Shown here in pieces: positions 42,925 to 52,181 of a DNA stretch of 64,000 bases. Each line of letters starts with the position of its first letter. Within the stretch, counting starts at the first letter, position 1. The stretch covers positions 156,750 through 220,749 of the forward strand of contig NZ_JABXKP010000090.1 in NCBI RefSeq assembly GCF_017114985.1. The letters are read 5' to 3'. A program made the translations under genes and the position numbers. Below the pieces are notes generated by a model. That model had not been told where the DNA came from. It did no database searches and was given only the letters and a program-made list of their open reading frames with translations. This stretch comes from Nostoc sp. JL33 (GTDB taxonomy: Bacteria > Cyanobacteriota > Cyanobacteriia > Cyanobacteriales > Nostocaceae).

Positions 42925-43680
42925 ATATTTCGCGCTCAATTAAATTTAAGTGCTAGCAAGCCAATTCTTAGAAATAACAAATTAACTGTTGGAGTATTTT
43001 ATTTCAAGGGATTTACCGAAACAGAATACATGCGTCAGTCGTCAGAATTCAGAATGAATTGAAATCCGATTGGCGAATGAATAACCGGCGTTTTTGCACC
43101 CCCACCAAATTTTATTGTTTTGTGGTCAACTTTCGTAGTGGCGGGTCTGAATCCCCTACTGATAGCGTAGTCGGTAGTAAGTCCACGTACCCTTACAATA
43201 CAAGCAAGCTAGCAAGAGCGTCTATCTGCGACACGCTATTTGCGTTCGTAGAGAGCGTCTGAATTCTTATTCAATACTATTTTCCAGATACTTGTTAAAA
43301 TTTTTGTTAAGAATATTTAATTTTTAGTCTTAATTCATTTATCTCACTAGTTAGGATTATTTGTTTATACAATACTTTTTCCAAGTTTGCTACTTTCAAA
43401 GAATATAAATATCCCAGAGGATTTTATTAATGGGATTAGGGATTGAGAAGATTGTGGTAGATACGCCGCTCGTTGTGGTCAAACTACCCAGTCTCCAATG
43501 ACCATTACCGCGATTCCCCATTCCCCAGTTACCTTGACTGCATCTGGCTGGATAAACGTAATTTTAGGATTAATTCTCAAGTTGGCATTTGCAGATATAG
43601 ATTGAAGATAAACCATAATTGGTGAATTAAATTAAATAGTTATACAGATTGTACGATCGCGATTTTTTAGTAAATCAGAA
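42925..43680. other. Divergent regulatory region between kdpA and the histidine kinase gene
   Basis: No gene found, including no kdpF. A dispersed repeat ACAAGCAAGCTAGCAAGAGC (about 43198) recurs near 53693. The segment 43270-43420 is strongly AT-rich and could hold the kdpA promoter. No clear direct-repeat operator was found. Confidence 0.5.
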
Positions 43681-44784
43681 ATGACGATGTTAAGTCGATT
43701 AGTGACTATGAAAGAAGCTATAAGTGAGCGTAGGGAGACATATGGGCTAATAGCGATCACCTTTGCTATCGTGATCACGTTGGAATATTTGACACCATCT
43801 GAGTACGTATTTGGCTACCTCTACACAGGGACGATTTTGTTAGCAGATTATCGATTGAATCGGGGAGCAGTATTAGCAGTCACTCTTGCAGCGACAGGAT
43901 TAACATTATTGAATTTGTTTGTTCCCGGAGGAGAAATGATTCATCCCCCAACGTTGGCAAATAGGTTGATTGCAGTGTTGGCGTTGGTGGTAACGGGTTG
44001 GTTAAGCGATCGCAACCACCGCAATGAAGAAGCGATCGCTTATACGCAAGCACAATTACGTTCCCAAGAACAACTAGCTATCATGCGGGAAGATTTTGTT
44101 TCTACCCTAACGCATGATTTGAAAACACCCCTATTAGGAGCAATTGAAACGCTGAAATATTTTCAAAATGAGCAATTTGGTGAAATCACGCCAATGCAAG
44201 CAAAAGTTCTCCAAACAATGGCTCGTAGTCATCGGAGTACACTACAATTAGTCCAAACGCTTTTAGATGTATACCGCAATGATGCTGAAGGGCTGAAACT
44301 ACAGATATCACCTGTTAATTTAGTGACAGTGGCGGAGGAGATCATCGCTACCCTGAGTGAACTAGCGAGAACACGTCAGGTTTATATTTCTCTGCACTAT
44401 GGCGAATCAGATTTTCGCAGCTTTCTCTGGGTAAATGGCGATTCTTTGCAACTTGGGCGAGTCTTCACCAATCTTTTGAGTAATGGTATTAACCATACCC
44501 CGCGTGGCGGTAAAGTGGAAGTAGTACTTGAAGGTTATTCTAGCGATCAAGTGGTAAAAATACTTGATACTGGTTCCGGCATTACCGAAGAAGAGTTACC
44601 CCACTTATTTGAAAGGTTTTATCAAGGACATAGCGATCGCCACGTCTCAGGATCTGGACTTGGGCTTTATTTGACCAGGCAAATTATAGTTGCTCATCGG
44701 GGTACAATTTGGGCAGAGAATCGCTCACCACGGGGCGCACTGTTTGGTTTCCGACTCCCAGCTTGTCCACCACCGGGGAGTTGA
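43681..44784 (+). CDS. Membrane sensor histidine kinase with DUF4118-like transmembrane part
   Basis: A 367-residue kinase. The N-terminus has three to four membrane helices (about 22-107) containing TLEYLTPSEYVFGYLYTGTI, similar in style to the DUF4118 membrane module of full KdpD. Kinase motifs follow: H-box STLTHDLKTPLLGAIE (phospho-His near residue 145), N-box LLSNGINHTP, G1 LDTGSGI and G2 GSGLGLYLTRQ. It is divergent from kdpA and upstream of a response regulator gene. The short KdpD in this cluster lacks a kinase, so this pair may serve the kdp system, but that is inference only. Confidence 0.92.
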   Translation: MTMLSRLVTMKEAISERRETYGLIAITFAIVITLEYLTPSEYVFGYLYTGTILLADYRLNRGAVLAVTLAATGLTLLNLFVPGGEMIHPPTLANRLIAVLALVVTGWLSDRNHRNEEAIAYTQAQLRSQEQLAIMREDFVSTLTHDLKTPLLGAIETLKYFQNEQFGEITPMQAKVLQTMARSHRSTLQLVQTLLDVYRNDAEGLKLQISPVNLVTVAEEIIATLSELARTRQVYISLHYGESDFRSFLWVNGDSLQLGRVFTNLLSNGINHTPRGGKVEVVLEGYSSDQVVKILDTGSGITEEELPHLFERFYQGHSDRHVSGSGLGLYLTRQIIVAHRGTIWAENRSPRGALFGFRLPACPPPGS

Positions 44785-44886
44785 GAAATCAATTCACGCA
44801 TTCACGCATTGAAGAACTCTTGCCTTCTGCTTTCCCAATGACAAATGACCAATAACCAATGACCAATGCCCAATGCCCAATTACTA

Positions 44887-45561
44887 ATGACAAAAATCTT
44901 GCTCGTTGAAGATGATGAATTATTTCGGCTTGGTCTGCGGATGCGCTTGCAACAAGAAACTAGTTTGGAGATTGTCGCAGAGGCAGAAGATGGGGAACAA
45001 GCTGTAGAATTAGCAAATCGCTATCCCCTGGATTTAGTCTTGCTGGATATAGGTTTACCAGGGATTGGCGGGATTGAGGCTTGTCGCCAAATCAAGCAGA
45101 AGCACCCAACTTTACCAATTCTGGTTTTAACGTCTCGTTCTGAAAAACCCTTGATTTCACGGTTAATTGCTGCCGGGGCGCAAGGTTACTGCCTCAAAGG
45201 TATTCCTGCTGAGTCTCTAATATTGGCAGTGCGATCGGTTGCAGCAGGGGCTTCTTGGTGGGATCAAACGGCAACAACAGAAATTAGAGCCGCTTTTGAG
45301 GGCAATTCTACTGTGTTGCTGCCTGCAAAAACTGAGGAACCCTTAGAAAATCCCTTAACCAAGCGGGAACAAGAAATTTTGGCACTGGTAGCACAGGGCA
45401 AAAGCAATCAAGAAATTGCTGAGATTCTCTACATCGCCCCTGGTACAGTGCGGGTTCATGTCCATGCTATTTTACAGAAACTAGAAGTACGCGATCGCAC
45501 TCAAGCCGCAGTTTTAGCTATTCAAAAAGGATTGGTAGCACCAGAATTATTAATTAATTAG
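44887..45561 (+). CDS. NarL/FixJ-type response regulator
   Basis: A 224-residue two-domain regulator. The receiver (residues about 3-118) has LLVEDDE, the phospho-acceptor Asp in DLVLLDIGLPGIGG, the Thr in LVLTSRSE and the Lys in YCLKGIP. The C-terminal LuxR-type HTH (about 160-220) reads LTKREQEILALVAQGKSN then EIAEILYIAPGTVRVHVHAI. The ATG at 44887 is chosen; the frame upstream (PNAQLL) is CCCAATG repeat sequence. It follows the histidine kinase by 102 bp, so the two form a cognate pair. It is not KdpE-like (OmpR-type), which limits the kdp connection. Confidence 0.93.
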   Translation: MTKILLVEDDELFRLGLRMRLQQETSLEIVAEAEDGEQAVELANRYPLDLVLLDIGLPGIGGIEACRQIKQKHPTLPILVLTSRSEKPLISRLIAAGAQGYCLKGIPAESLILAVRSVAAGASWWDQTATTEIRAAFEGNSTVLLPAKTEEPLENPLTKREQEILALVAQGKSNQEIAEILYIAPGTVRVHVHAILQKLEVRDRTQAAVLAIQKGLVAPELLIN

Positions 45562-46029
45562 TAGAGATGCAAAATTTCTAAACTATTAGGACTTACGCAC
45601 TGTACAAATGCATCGCGATCCCAATTAACGATCTTGAGAAAGTTTTCAGGCTTTTCTTAATTATCCAGGACTTACGCAAAATACCTCTCAAACTCTTATT
45701 CCTCCGTGTCCCGCCAGTTGCTTCTCCCTACACCTACAGCCCTGCGGGCATCCTACGGCAGGCGCTAGCCACGCGCGTGAGGGAGAAGGAAAGACCCGCA
45801 ATTTCCAAGTCTTGCTTCACCGCTTTGCGTCTACGATTTTCCGTTACCTGTGCGTAAGTCCTATTATCCTGCGATGCCTACGGCGGTAAACTACGTAAAT
45901 AGATCATGCTGTGCCCTTACGAAAGATATGGTTTTTAACCTTGCTCCATATTTGGTATTTCTTGTCAATGCGTAAGTCTTAGTTAAAATGAAGGGCTGAT
46001 AAAGCTTTTGGAAAACTTCGATCTACTGA
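45562..46029. other. Intergenic region made mostly of nested inverted repeats
   Basis: No gene. AGGACTTACGCA copies at about 45589, 45667 (plus) and 45851, 45970 (minus) bracket GC-rich repeat sequence (CCCTGCGGGCATCCTACGGC near 45741). Confidence 0.7.
45667..45862. repeat. MITE-like element with AGGACTTACGCA terminal inverted repeats
   Basis: Perfect 12-bp ends AGGACTTACGCA (45667-45678) and TGCGTAAGTCCT (45851-45862) enclose 172 bp without coding capacity. A second pair of the same ends lies outside (about 45590 and 45970), suggesting nested insertion. Confidence 0.8.
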
Positions 46030-46134
46030 TAAGCTGTTCCACATTTAACTTGCTCCCATTAGGGCGGGCTTTCCGGCCCACCCCACAAGAGTTCTGTTTA
46101 ATTCGGTTATGCAAATTAGATGTTTTTCAGCTTA
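46030..46134. repeat. 105-bp MITE-like repeat, copy 2
   Basis: Identical by eye to 34689-34793. Its right end touches the stop codon (46137-46135) of the minus-strand propeller protein gene. Confidence 0.93.
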
Positions 46135-48198
46135 TTAATGCAGTGGACGCAGAAGTGTAATTTTGCCCATGCCAGTCCCTTCATTGAGTTGCGCCACGTA
46201 TATATGTCCATTTGTCGGATTCTCAACCAAATCCAATGGACTTGGGTTAAAACCGGTGAAGCCAGTAATACCCGTTTGGAAATCTACAATATTTAATTTT
46301 GCGCCACCTGGTGTTAGCACAATGATGTCTTTACCAGCACTGTAGCGTGTCACCAGGAGTTTGCCTTGTAGCTTGCCACCTAAAACATTACTACGGTACT
46401 CAATGATACCATTGGGTGAAAAATGCTCTCCGAAATCGAAAGCAATACCCTTCCAATTCCGGTCAGGTAGAGTACCAATGGGATATTCTTTTACCTCACC
46501 AGGGTCTGTAGCAGCTGTGGGATTTCCTCCATTCAACACCCACTCACAACGCTTAGAATTGGGGTGTCCATAGTAACCGTTTTTAACAACCCGAAACAGA
46601 TAATCTCGCTGCGTGCCTATATTCTTGAGGCTAGGTACGGATGGACTGGTATAAGCCCTATTAGTAGCTTTATCGATCCGGTTTTGGCAGGCAAGAGGTA
46701 GGGGGATAGGTGTATTTGGCGTATTGCCACCAGCAGCTGAACCATTTGTTGGCACATACAACTGACCATTGGTATGCCAAACCAGATCGTAGCCATTGCG
46801 TATACCGCTAGCAAAGATAGTTACAGCTGCTCCCGCCTTAAAGGGATTATAAGTACCTCCATCCTCCGTTTTAACGCTTAAAGGAAGTGAGGTGATCTTG
46901 GACAGGTCAACTCGTAATACAGCAGCACTTAATAACCGCTCAGGACGGTTACTCCAGGCATTGTTTGGTGCGCCCGTACTATTATTACTACCCTGCAACA
47001 CATACAGCACTTTTGGCTGATTAGGCTTAAACTCAATGCTGTTGGTTTGATGATCCCGGCTTGATCGTGGTAAATCAACCACATAGTCTTGTACTGTCTC
47101 TAGGTTGGAACCACTCAACCGAGTAATTTTACCACTCCACTCCGGCGCATTAACAGTTCCATTCCAGTAGTAGTTGTTTGTTACCCATAGAATTAGGTTG
47201 CTAGCATTTGTTGATGAGGGATCAAAGTGCATACCAATGATAGTTCGGTTACCACCATTTGCAGTCTGCAATGAGGAAATCGTTTGTGGCTTACCCAGAG
47301 TGCCATTAGCATTGATCGGGAAGCGCAAAATCTCACCTTGTAAGGTGGCAGCATAGAGTTTATTGTCAGGCCCAATCGATACTGTGGTGTAAGGTTTGGC
47401 AGGTACATTCGGTAGTGAGATTTGCTCAAAACTAATATTGCTTAGAGATGGGGCTTTGGTGCCTGTTGTGAAATTGATGCTATAGGGTAAGAATCCAACA
47501 CCATTGCTATCTTTAACCCCGTCGGTGATTTGTAACAAATATTTGGTATTATTTTTGAGATGATTTATCGGGGATACTACAATCACATCTCCGCCACCCG
47601 AAGTGTTGTAATTGGCATCCACTTGTGTATTAGTGCTGCTATCGATCAGCTTGATGGTTGAGGCTGAAAGGGTATTAACCGCAATCCCACTGTTGGGGAG
47701 ATTTACGTCTGCTGTAATCGAGATATCTGGCGGGACATTTGTCTGACTATCAGTAAGATTGCTCGTTCTGACCGAGGGAAGTTTACCCGGTGCGATCGCA
47801 ATAGAGTTGAGCTTGGTATTGTTACCACCTTTAGCATCAATTGTCAGCTTGCCGTCGGTAACATTAACAATTCGGGTAACTGTGGTCAACTTTTTGCTTG
47901 CCGTTGGTACAAATAAGCTATCTTCACGCACCCAACCAAAGTTCCGAGTATCATTGTAGGCTTGACCAATGTCTTTAATATACTTATACTCAGATGGTAC
48001 AAGAGCGCTATTTGGTTGAAAACTAATCGTTTGAACAATTGCTAATACCAGTATTTTGGGTTTGATGTTGTAAATCATATATACCTTGCCGTTGTAGTCG
48101 TAGTTGATACGTGAGTCGTCTATTGACATTGGCCAAGTATTTGCAATGATTATTCCTGATGATTTTTTACTGGACAGAAACGAAAATGATGACCGCAA
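46135..48198 (-). CDS. Sorbosone-dehydrogenase-like propeller protein with malectin-like and Ig-like domains
   Basis: Up to 687 residues. From about residue 55 there is a shortened malectin-like segment (ISFQPNSALVPSEYKYIKDI, YNDTRNFGWVRED, then VNVTDGKLTIDAKGG), then a bacterial Ig-like domain (about 155-245, DVNLPNSGIAVNTLSASTI), then a C-terminal six-bladed NHL/sorbosone-dehydrogenase propeller (about 255-687). The malectin part lacks the middle 80 or so residues usual for the family. The start is uncertain: ATG at 48078 gives a signal-peptide-like MIYNIKPKILVLAIVQTISF. An extracellular carbohydrate-related role is likely. The gene stops exactly at the MITE, with no sign of lost sequence. 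Confidence 0.75.
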   Translation of the reverse strand: MRSSFSFLSSKKSSGIIIANTWPMSIDDSRINYDYNGKVYMIYNIKPKILVLAIVQTISFQPNSALVPSEYKYIKDIGQAYNDTRNFGWVREDSLFVPTASKKLTTVTRIVNVTDGKLTIDAKGGNNTKLNSIAIAPGKLPSVRTSNLTDSQTNVPPDISITADVNLPNSGIAVNTLSASTIKLIDSSTNTQVDANYNTSGGGDVIVVSPINHLKNNTKYLLQITDGVKDSNGVGFLPYSINFTTGTKAPSLSNISFEQISLPNVPAKPYTTVSIGPDNKLYAATLQGEILRFPINANGTLGKPQTISSLQTANGGNRTIIGMHFDPSSTNASNLILWVTNNYYWNGTVNAPEWSGKITRLSGSNLETVQDYVVDLPRSSRDHQTNSIEFKPNQPKVLYVLQGSNNSTGAPNNAWSNRPERLLSAAVLRVDLSKITSLPLSVKTEDGGTYNPFKAGAAVTIFASGIRNGYDLVWHTNGQLYVPTNGSAAGGNTPNTPIPLPLACQNRIDKATNRAYTSPSVPSLKNIGTQRDYLFRVVKNGYYGHPNSKRCEWVLNGGNPTAATDPGEVKEYPIGTLPDRNWKGIAFDFGEHFSPNGIIEYRSNVLGGKLQGKLLVTRYSAGKDIIVLTPGGAKLNIVDFQTGITGFTGFNPSPLDLVENPTNGHIYVAQLNEGTGMGKITLLRPLH

Positions 48199-48813
48199 GG
48201 GTCAGGGAAACCTATTTTGCTCGGTTCTCCGCTCACTCCACTCACCAACGTTAGAGCGCACAGCATTCTGTTCTTGAAGAAGGCAGTCCCAATCAAAAAA
48301 CTTCACTACCAAGCATAAAAAACGGACTGGAAACTAATATTTATACTCACCACGGGCTAAACCCTAGCTATGGGCTAACAGCACTTTCAAGCTAGAGGGT
48401 ACAAGGGATGGAATACTGTGTACAGATTATTTACAAATACTTGAAATTACGTAACCCGCCAACTTCTTTTTTAAGGGAACATTCTAAGTCATCAGCTTGC
48501 CGCAGTATGATTACGTAAAAAGCAATAAATCTTCAAAATTATCATCGCAACCCTTTAACTTTTGCTGGCATTCATTTTTGTCTGTGCTGCCAATATCTAA
48601 GTAATATCATGATTCATCCCGCATTTATGCAACGCCAGAAAAAGATTTTTAGGCGGTGATTGTGTACGCAATTCATAATCAGATAAGGGACTTCCAACAA
48701 ATAAATTACCCAATATTGTGGGGTGGGCATCTTGCCCGCCCGTATAGAAAGGCGGGCAAGATGCCCACCCCACAAGAAGTAGTTGAGTATTTTTTTATTT
48801 GGAAGTCCCTAAT
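48199..48813. other. Gap between propeller gene and priA
   Basis: No gene. The region is AT-rich with no strong signal until the MITE at 48686-48813. A frame at 48656-48946 lies over this repeat and the priA end and is not coding. Confidence 0.55.
48686..48813. repeat. MITE-like element with a 24-bp perfect stem, abutting priA
   Basis: Outer ends AGGGACTTCC and GGAAGTCCCT bracket an inner perfect inverted repeat of 24 bp (48717-48740 with 48751-48774; core GGTGGGCATCTTGCCCGCC) around a 10-nt loop. The right end runs up to the priA stop codon. Confidence 0.85.
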
Positions 48814-51381
48814 TCACATAATATTTAATGGGTCTACATCTATTGTCAAGCTAACAGACGGCGGGCAAAGCGATCGCACTTCTTCCCAATCTGGTAATTG
48901 TGGCAATGCATCCGGGGCAAATTTAATCAATATCTGCCAGCGATAACGATTAGCTACTCGTAAAATACTCGCTGGTGCTGGCCCCAATATCTCGAATTGT
49001 TCTTCTGTACTCAAGGCTGTAGCAATAATTTGTGCCGTATTCTGCACTTGAATCGGGTCAAGACTACTTAAGCGCAATAAAATTAACCGCCCGTATGGGG
49101 GATAATTGAGTGCTTGGCGTTGTTCTAATTCCGCTTGAGAAAAAGACAGATAATCGTGCGATCGCACTGCTGCAATTACTTGATGCTCTGTAGTATAAGT
49201 TTGCACAATGACTCTGCCGGGATCGTCGCCTCTACCAGCACGTCCAGCGACTTGAGTCAAGGTTTGAAATGCCCGTTCACTGGCGCGATAATCTGATAAA
49301 TTTAGCAATCCATCGGCGGCGACAACGCCCACAAGTGTCACCTGGGGTAAATCTAAACCTTTGGTGAGCATTTGCGTACCCACTAATAAATCTGCTTCGC
49401 CATTGGCAAATTGTGTGAGTAAGGTACGGTGTGAGCCTTTGTTGCGAGTGGTATCGCTATCAAAACGAATTAAGCGTAACTCTGGGAATTGTCGCGCTAG
49501 TTCCTGCGTTACTCGCTGAGTACCGCTACCGAAAAATTTCAGGTAAGGGGAACTACAATCAGGGCAGAATTTGGGATGCGATCGCGCATAGTTACAGTAA
49601 TGACAACGCAATAATTCTGGCGCTTTTTCTTCGGTGTGGTGATACGCTAACGACACGTCACAGTGCGGACATTCTAAGACATATCCACAACTGCGGCAAG
49701 ATACAAAAGTACTGTGTCCCCGCCGATGGATAAATAAAATTCCCTGTTGTTTTTTCTCTTGCAACTGTTGCAAAGCTGCTTGCAGCGATCTACTAAATAT
49801 AGAACGATTTCCCTGCTGCAACTCTTGCCGCATATCGACGATTTCCACCGGCGGTAGAGGCCGGGAATTGATCCGTTCCGGCAAACTTAAGTAATAACTC
49901 CTGCCTGCTGACTTCTGATTTCTTTCTTGTCCCCCCTCTCTGCTTGCAAAGAGGGGGCTAGGGGGTGAGGTTCCGACGCTTACCCAACTCTCCAACGAAG
50001 GGGTAGCGGAACCCAACACTAAGGGACAATTTTCTAATTCGGCTCGCCACTGGGCGACGGTGCGGGCGTGGTAGGTGGGTATGGGGGAGTCTTGTTTAAA
50101 GCTGCTGTCGTGTTCTTCATCTAAAATAATTAAACCCAATTTAGGCAAAGGGGCGAAAACGGCGCTGCGGGTACCAATGACAACTTGGGGTTCTCCTGTG
50201 AGCATTTGCCGCCAAGTGTCGTAACGTTCACCATCTGAGAGGGCGCTGTGATAAACGCTGACTTTATTACCAAAACGGGCGCGAAAACGATCAGTTAGCT
50301 GGGGTGTGAGTCCAATTTCTGGCACTAAGACAAGCGCGGATTTGCCGACTTTCAAAAGGGGTGCGATCGCTTGTAAATATACTTCTGTTTTTCCCGAACC
50401 TGTCACCCCATGCAACAAAATTTGAGCAAATCCATCTAGTGTTTGGATTGTTTCTAGGGCGTTAGCTTGGGCAGTAGTTAAGGATTTAGCACCATCGCCT
50501 ACTAATGCTGGGCCTGTTTCTGTTCGCAATACTTCCCGTTCTTCGATGACGATGTAACCCTTTTGGGCCAGCGTCTTCAGGATAGAGGAACTAGCATTGC
50601 AAATTACGAGTAATTCATTTTGCCACAACTCACCCCCACGCCGCCGTAGTATTTCCAAAATCTCTCGTTGGCGAGTAGTTAAGTCGTGGTCGATTGTACC
50701 TGTGAGTGTGACTGCTTTTTGCAGCTTTGGTCGAGTTAGCCGTGGTGGTTCTAAATAGCTTTCTACTAAACCAGATCGCAACAACTCTCGAATCCCCCGA
50801 TAAGCAGATTTGACTTTTTGTTGGAGGTAGACGAAACTGTAGTCTCCCGCCGGCTGCGCTTGTAAAAGTTCCCAAATTTGCCGCGCAGTTGATGTCAGAA
50901 AAGCTGAAGGATTGCCAGATGCAAGTAAATAATTACTCCCCTCCCCTCGGCTTCTAATGACGCGGATACGACGCTGCGATCGCCCCAGCAACCCTGGTGG
51001 CAGAGCAACCCGGATTACTTGAATCAGGGGCGTATAGTAATATGCAGCTACTCGATTGAGTAATTCCCAATAAGCACTTGGGAAAAATCCAACGCTGACT
51101 ATATCTTCTACTTCCCGGATTTTTTCTGGTGGTAAATCGACATTTGGTTGTGTCAGTAACCGAATGGCGATCGCTCCTAATTGTTGTGCCCCAAATGGCA
51201 CGCTCAAAATATCCCCTGGTTTTATTTCTAACTGGGCTGGCAATCGATAAGTAAATAGTCCTGTACTTCCTGGACAGTCTACCAGTACTTCAACCCACCT
51301 ATTAAGAGTTCCACCTGACTGGTATGATTCACTCGCTTGTGCCACCACGAAAGGAGATAATTTTATGTCCTTAATATACAT
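48814..51381 (-). CDS. priA: Primosomal protein N' (replication restart helicase PriA)
   Basis: An 855-residue helicase that restarts stalled replication forks. The N-terminal DNA-binding domain (WVEVLVDCPGSTGLFTYRLP) is followed by Walker A in LHGVTGSGKTEVYLQ (about residue 325), DEEH (LGLIILDEEHDSSF) and SATPSLES. The zinc-binding set CRSCG, CPHC, CHYC and CPDC follows, and then helicase motifs V-VI including LLVGTQMLTKGLD and QVAGRAGRG. About 25 extra residues (PPSPLFASREGGQERNQKSA, near residue 475) are encoded by a hairpin repeat within the gene (49934-49975), just after the SATPSLES motif. The frame is open throughout, so the protein should still be made. Confidence 0.96.
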   Translation of the reverse strand: MYIKDIKLSPFVVAQASESYQSGGTLNRWVEVLVDCPGSTGLFTYRLPAQLEIKPGDILSVPFGAQQLGAIAIRLLTQPNVDLPPEKIREVEDIVSVGFFPSAYWELLNRVAAYYYTPLIQVIRVALPPGLLGRSQRRIRVIRSRGEGSNYLLASGNPSAFLTSTARQIWELLQAQPAGDYSFVYLQQKVKSAYRGIRELLRSGLVESYLEPPRLTRPKLQKAVTLTGTIDHDLTTRQREILEILRRRGGELWQNELLVICNASSSILKTLAQKGYIVIEEREVLRTETGPALVGDGAKSLTTAQANALETIQTLDGFAQILLHGVTGSGKTEVYLQAIAPLLKVGKSALVLVPEIGLTPQLTDRFRARFGNKVSVYHSALSDGERYDTWRQMLTGEPQVVIGTRSAVFAPLPKLGLIILDEEHDSSFKQDSPIPTYHARTVAQWRAELENCPLVLGSATPSLESWVSVGTSPPSPLFASREGGQERNQKSAGRSYYLSLPERINSRPLPPVEIVDMRQELQQGNRSIFSRSLQAALQQLQEKKQQGILFIHRRGHSTFVSCRSCGYVLECPHCDVSLAYHHTEEKAPELLRCHYCNYARSHPKFCPDCSSPYLKFFGSGTQRVTQELARQFPELRLIRFDSDTTRNKGSHRTLLTQFANGEADLLVGTQMLTKGLDLPQVTLVGVVAADGLLNLSDYRASERAFQTLTQVAGRAGRGDDPGRVIVQTYTTEHQVIAAVRSHDYLSFSQAELEQRQALNYPPYGRLILLRLSSLDPIQVQNTAQIIATALSTEEQFEILGPAPASILRVANRYRWQILIKFAPDALPQLPDWEEVRSLCPPSVSLTIDVDPLNIM
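49931..49978 (-). repeat. In-frame hairpin repeat inside priA
   Basis: CCCCCTCT and AGAGGGGG form a stem around CTGCTTGCAA, next to CTAGGGGGTGAGG. It encodes the Ser/Pro/Gly-rich insert absent from usual PriA. Confidence 0.75.
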
Positions 51382-52181
51382 ACTTGCTGATTTTATAGTT
51401 AAATATTTTACTCACATAGCTGGTCAAAATTAACCTAGCTAACTGAACTCTAATTTCTTGCTTTCTTGAATTTAAATAGTATTTCTCAATACTGTTATCC
51501 TTCATAATACTTGATAAGTTTCCTCTTATGTAATCTACTAGACAAATTCGTATCAACTATACATGCAATAAATATTTGATGCCCACTATACAAATAAAAG
51601 CATGTCGGCTCTTGCTGCAACAGTTGCTCTATCTACTAAATAGGGAGTAGCCTTTTTCCGCCTATCGATAGATATTAAACCCTTTCTGTATATGAGAATA
51701 TTTTATACAAATAAGAACATCCCGAAATTAACCTGCCATTATTGTAATTTGTATCATCTCGGTAACTTGGAATCGGGAATGCATAACCCTAGCACCAGGT
51801 TTTCGATTTATCTACTTACTTCTAACGCCTAAACATTAAAATTATTTAGAAAAATATATGAAAGTTTAAGAACTTGGGATGATTAGCTGAGATTTTTATA
51901 TTTGTTAAGGTTGAGAAAGTTTGAGGGGGGTTTGACATATTTGATAATTCAGAAAAAAATGAAGAATATATCTGTTGAGAGGCTGAGAAAAAAGTTTTAT
52001 TGGGTGCCAAGTCCAGTTGAGTTATAGGTTATATCTAACCGTAACCTATAGTGGGTAGGTAGATACTGATTTTTATTACTGAATATCAAATTAGCAGAAG
52101 CTTGTATTTCGCTATATAAACGGGTGCATTCGTCCCTTAGGGAAAACTACCAAGCCTCAAACGAGTAGCTGTAACTAAATT
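51382..52181. other. 800-bp divergent regulatory region between priA and the sigma factor gene
   Basis: No gene seen on either strand; a 61-residue frame at 51371-51556 has no recognisable content. A TAGGTTATATCTAACCGTAACCTATAG stretch (about 52024-52050) contains an imperfect TAGGTTA/TAACCTA palindrome 110-130 bp upstream of the sigma gene and could be an operator. Confidence 0.5.

Noticed and set aside
42925..43060. Possible kdpF upstream of kdpA
   Set aside because: The only short frame gives about 11 residues and no membrane helix.
48656..48946. A 96-residue plus-strand frame
   Set aside because: It covers the MITE and the 3' end of priA on the opposite strand; no coding character.
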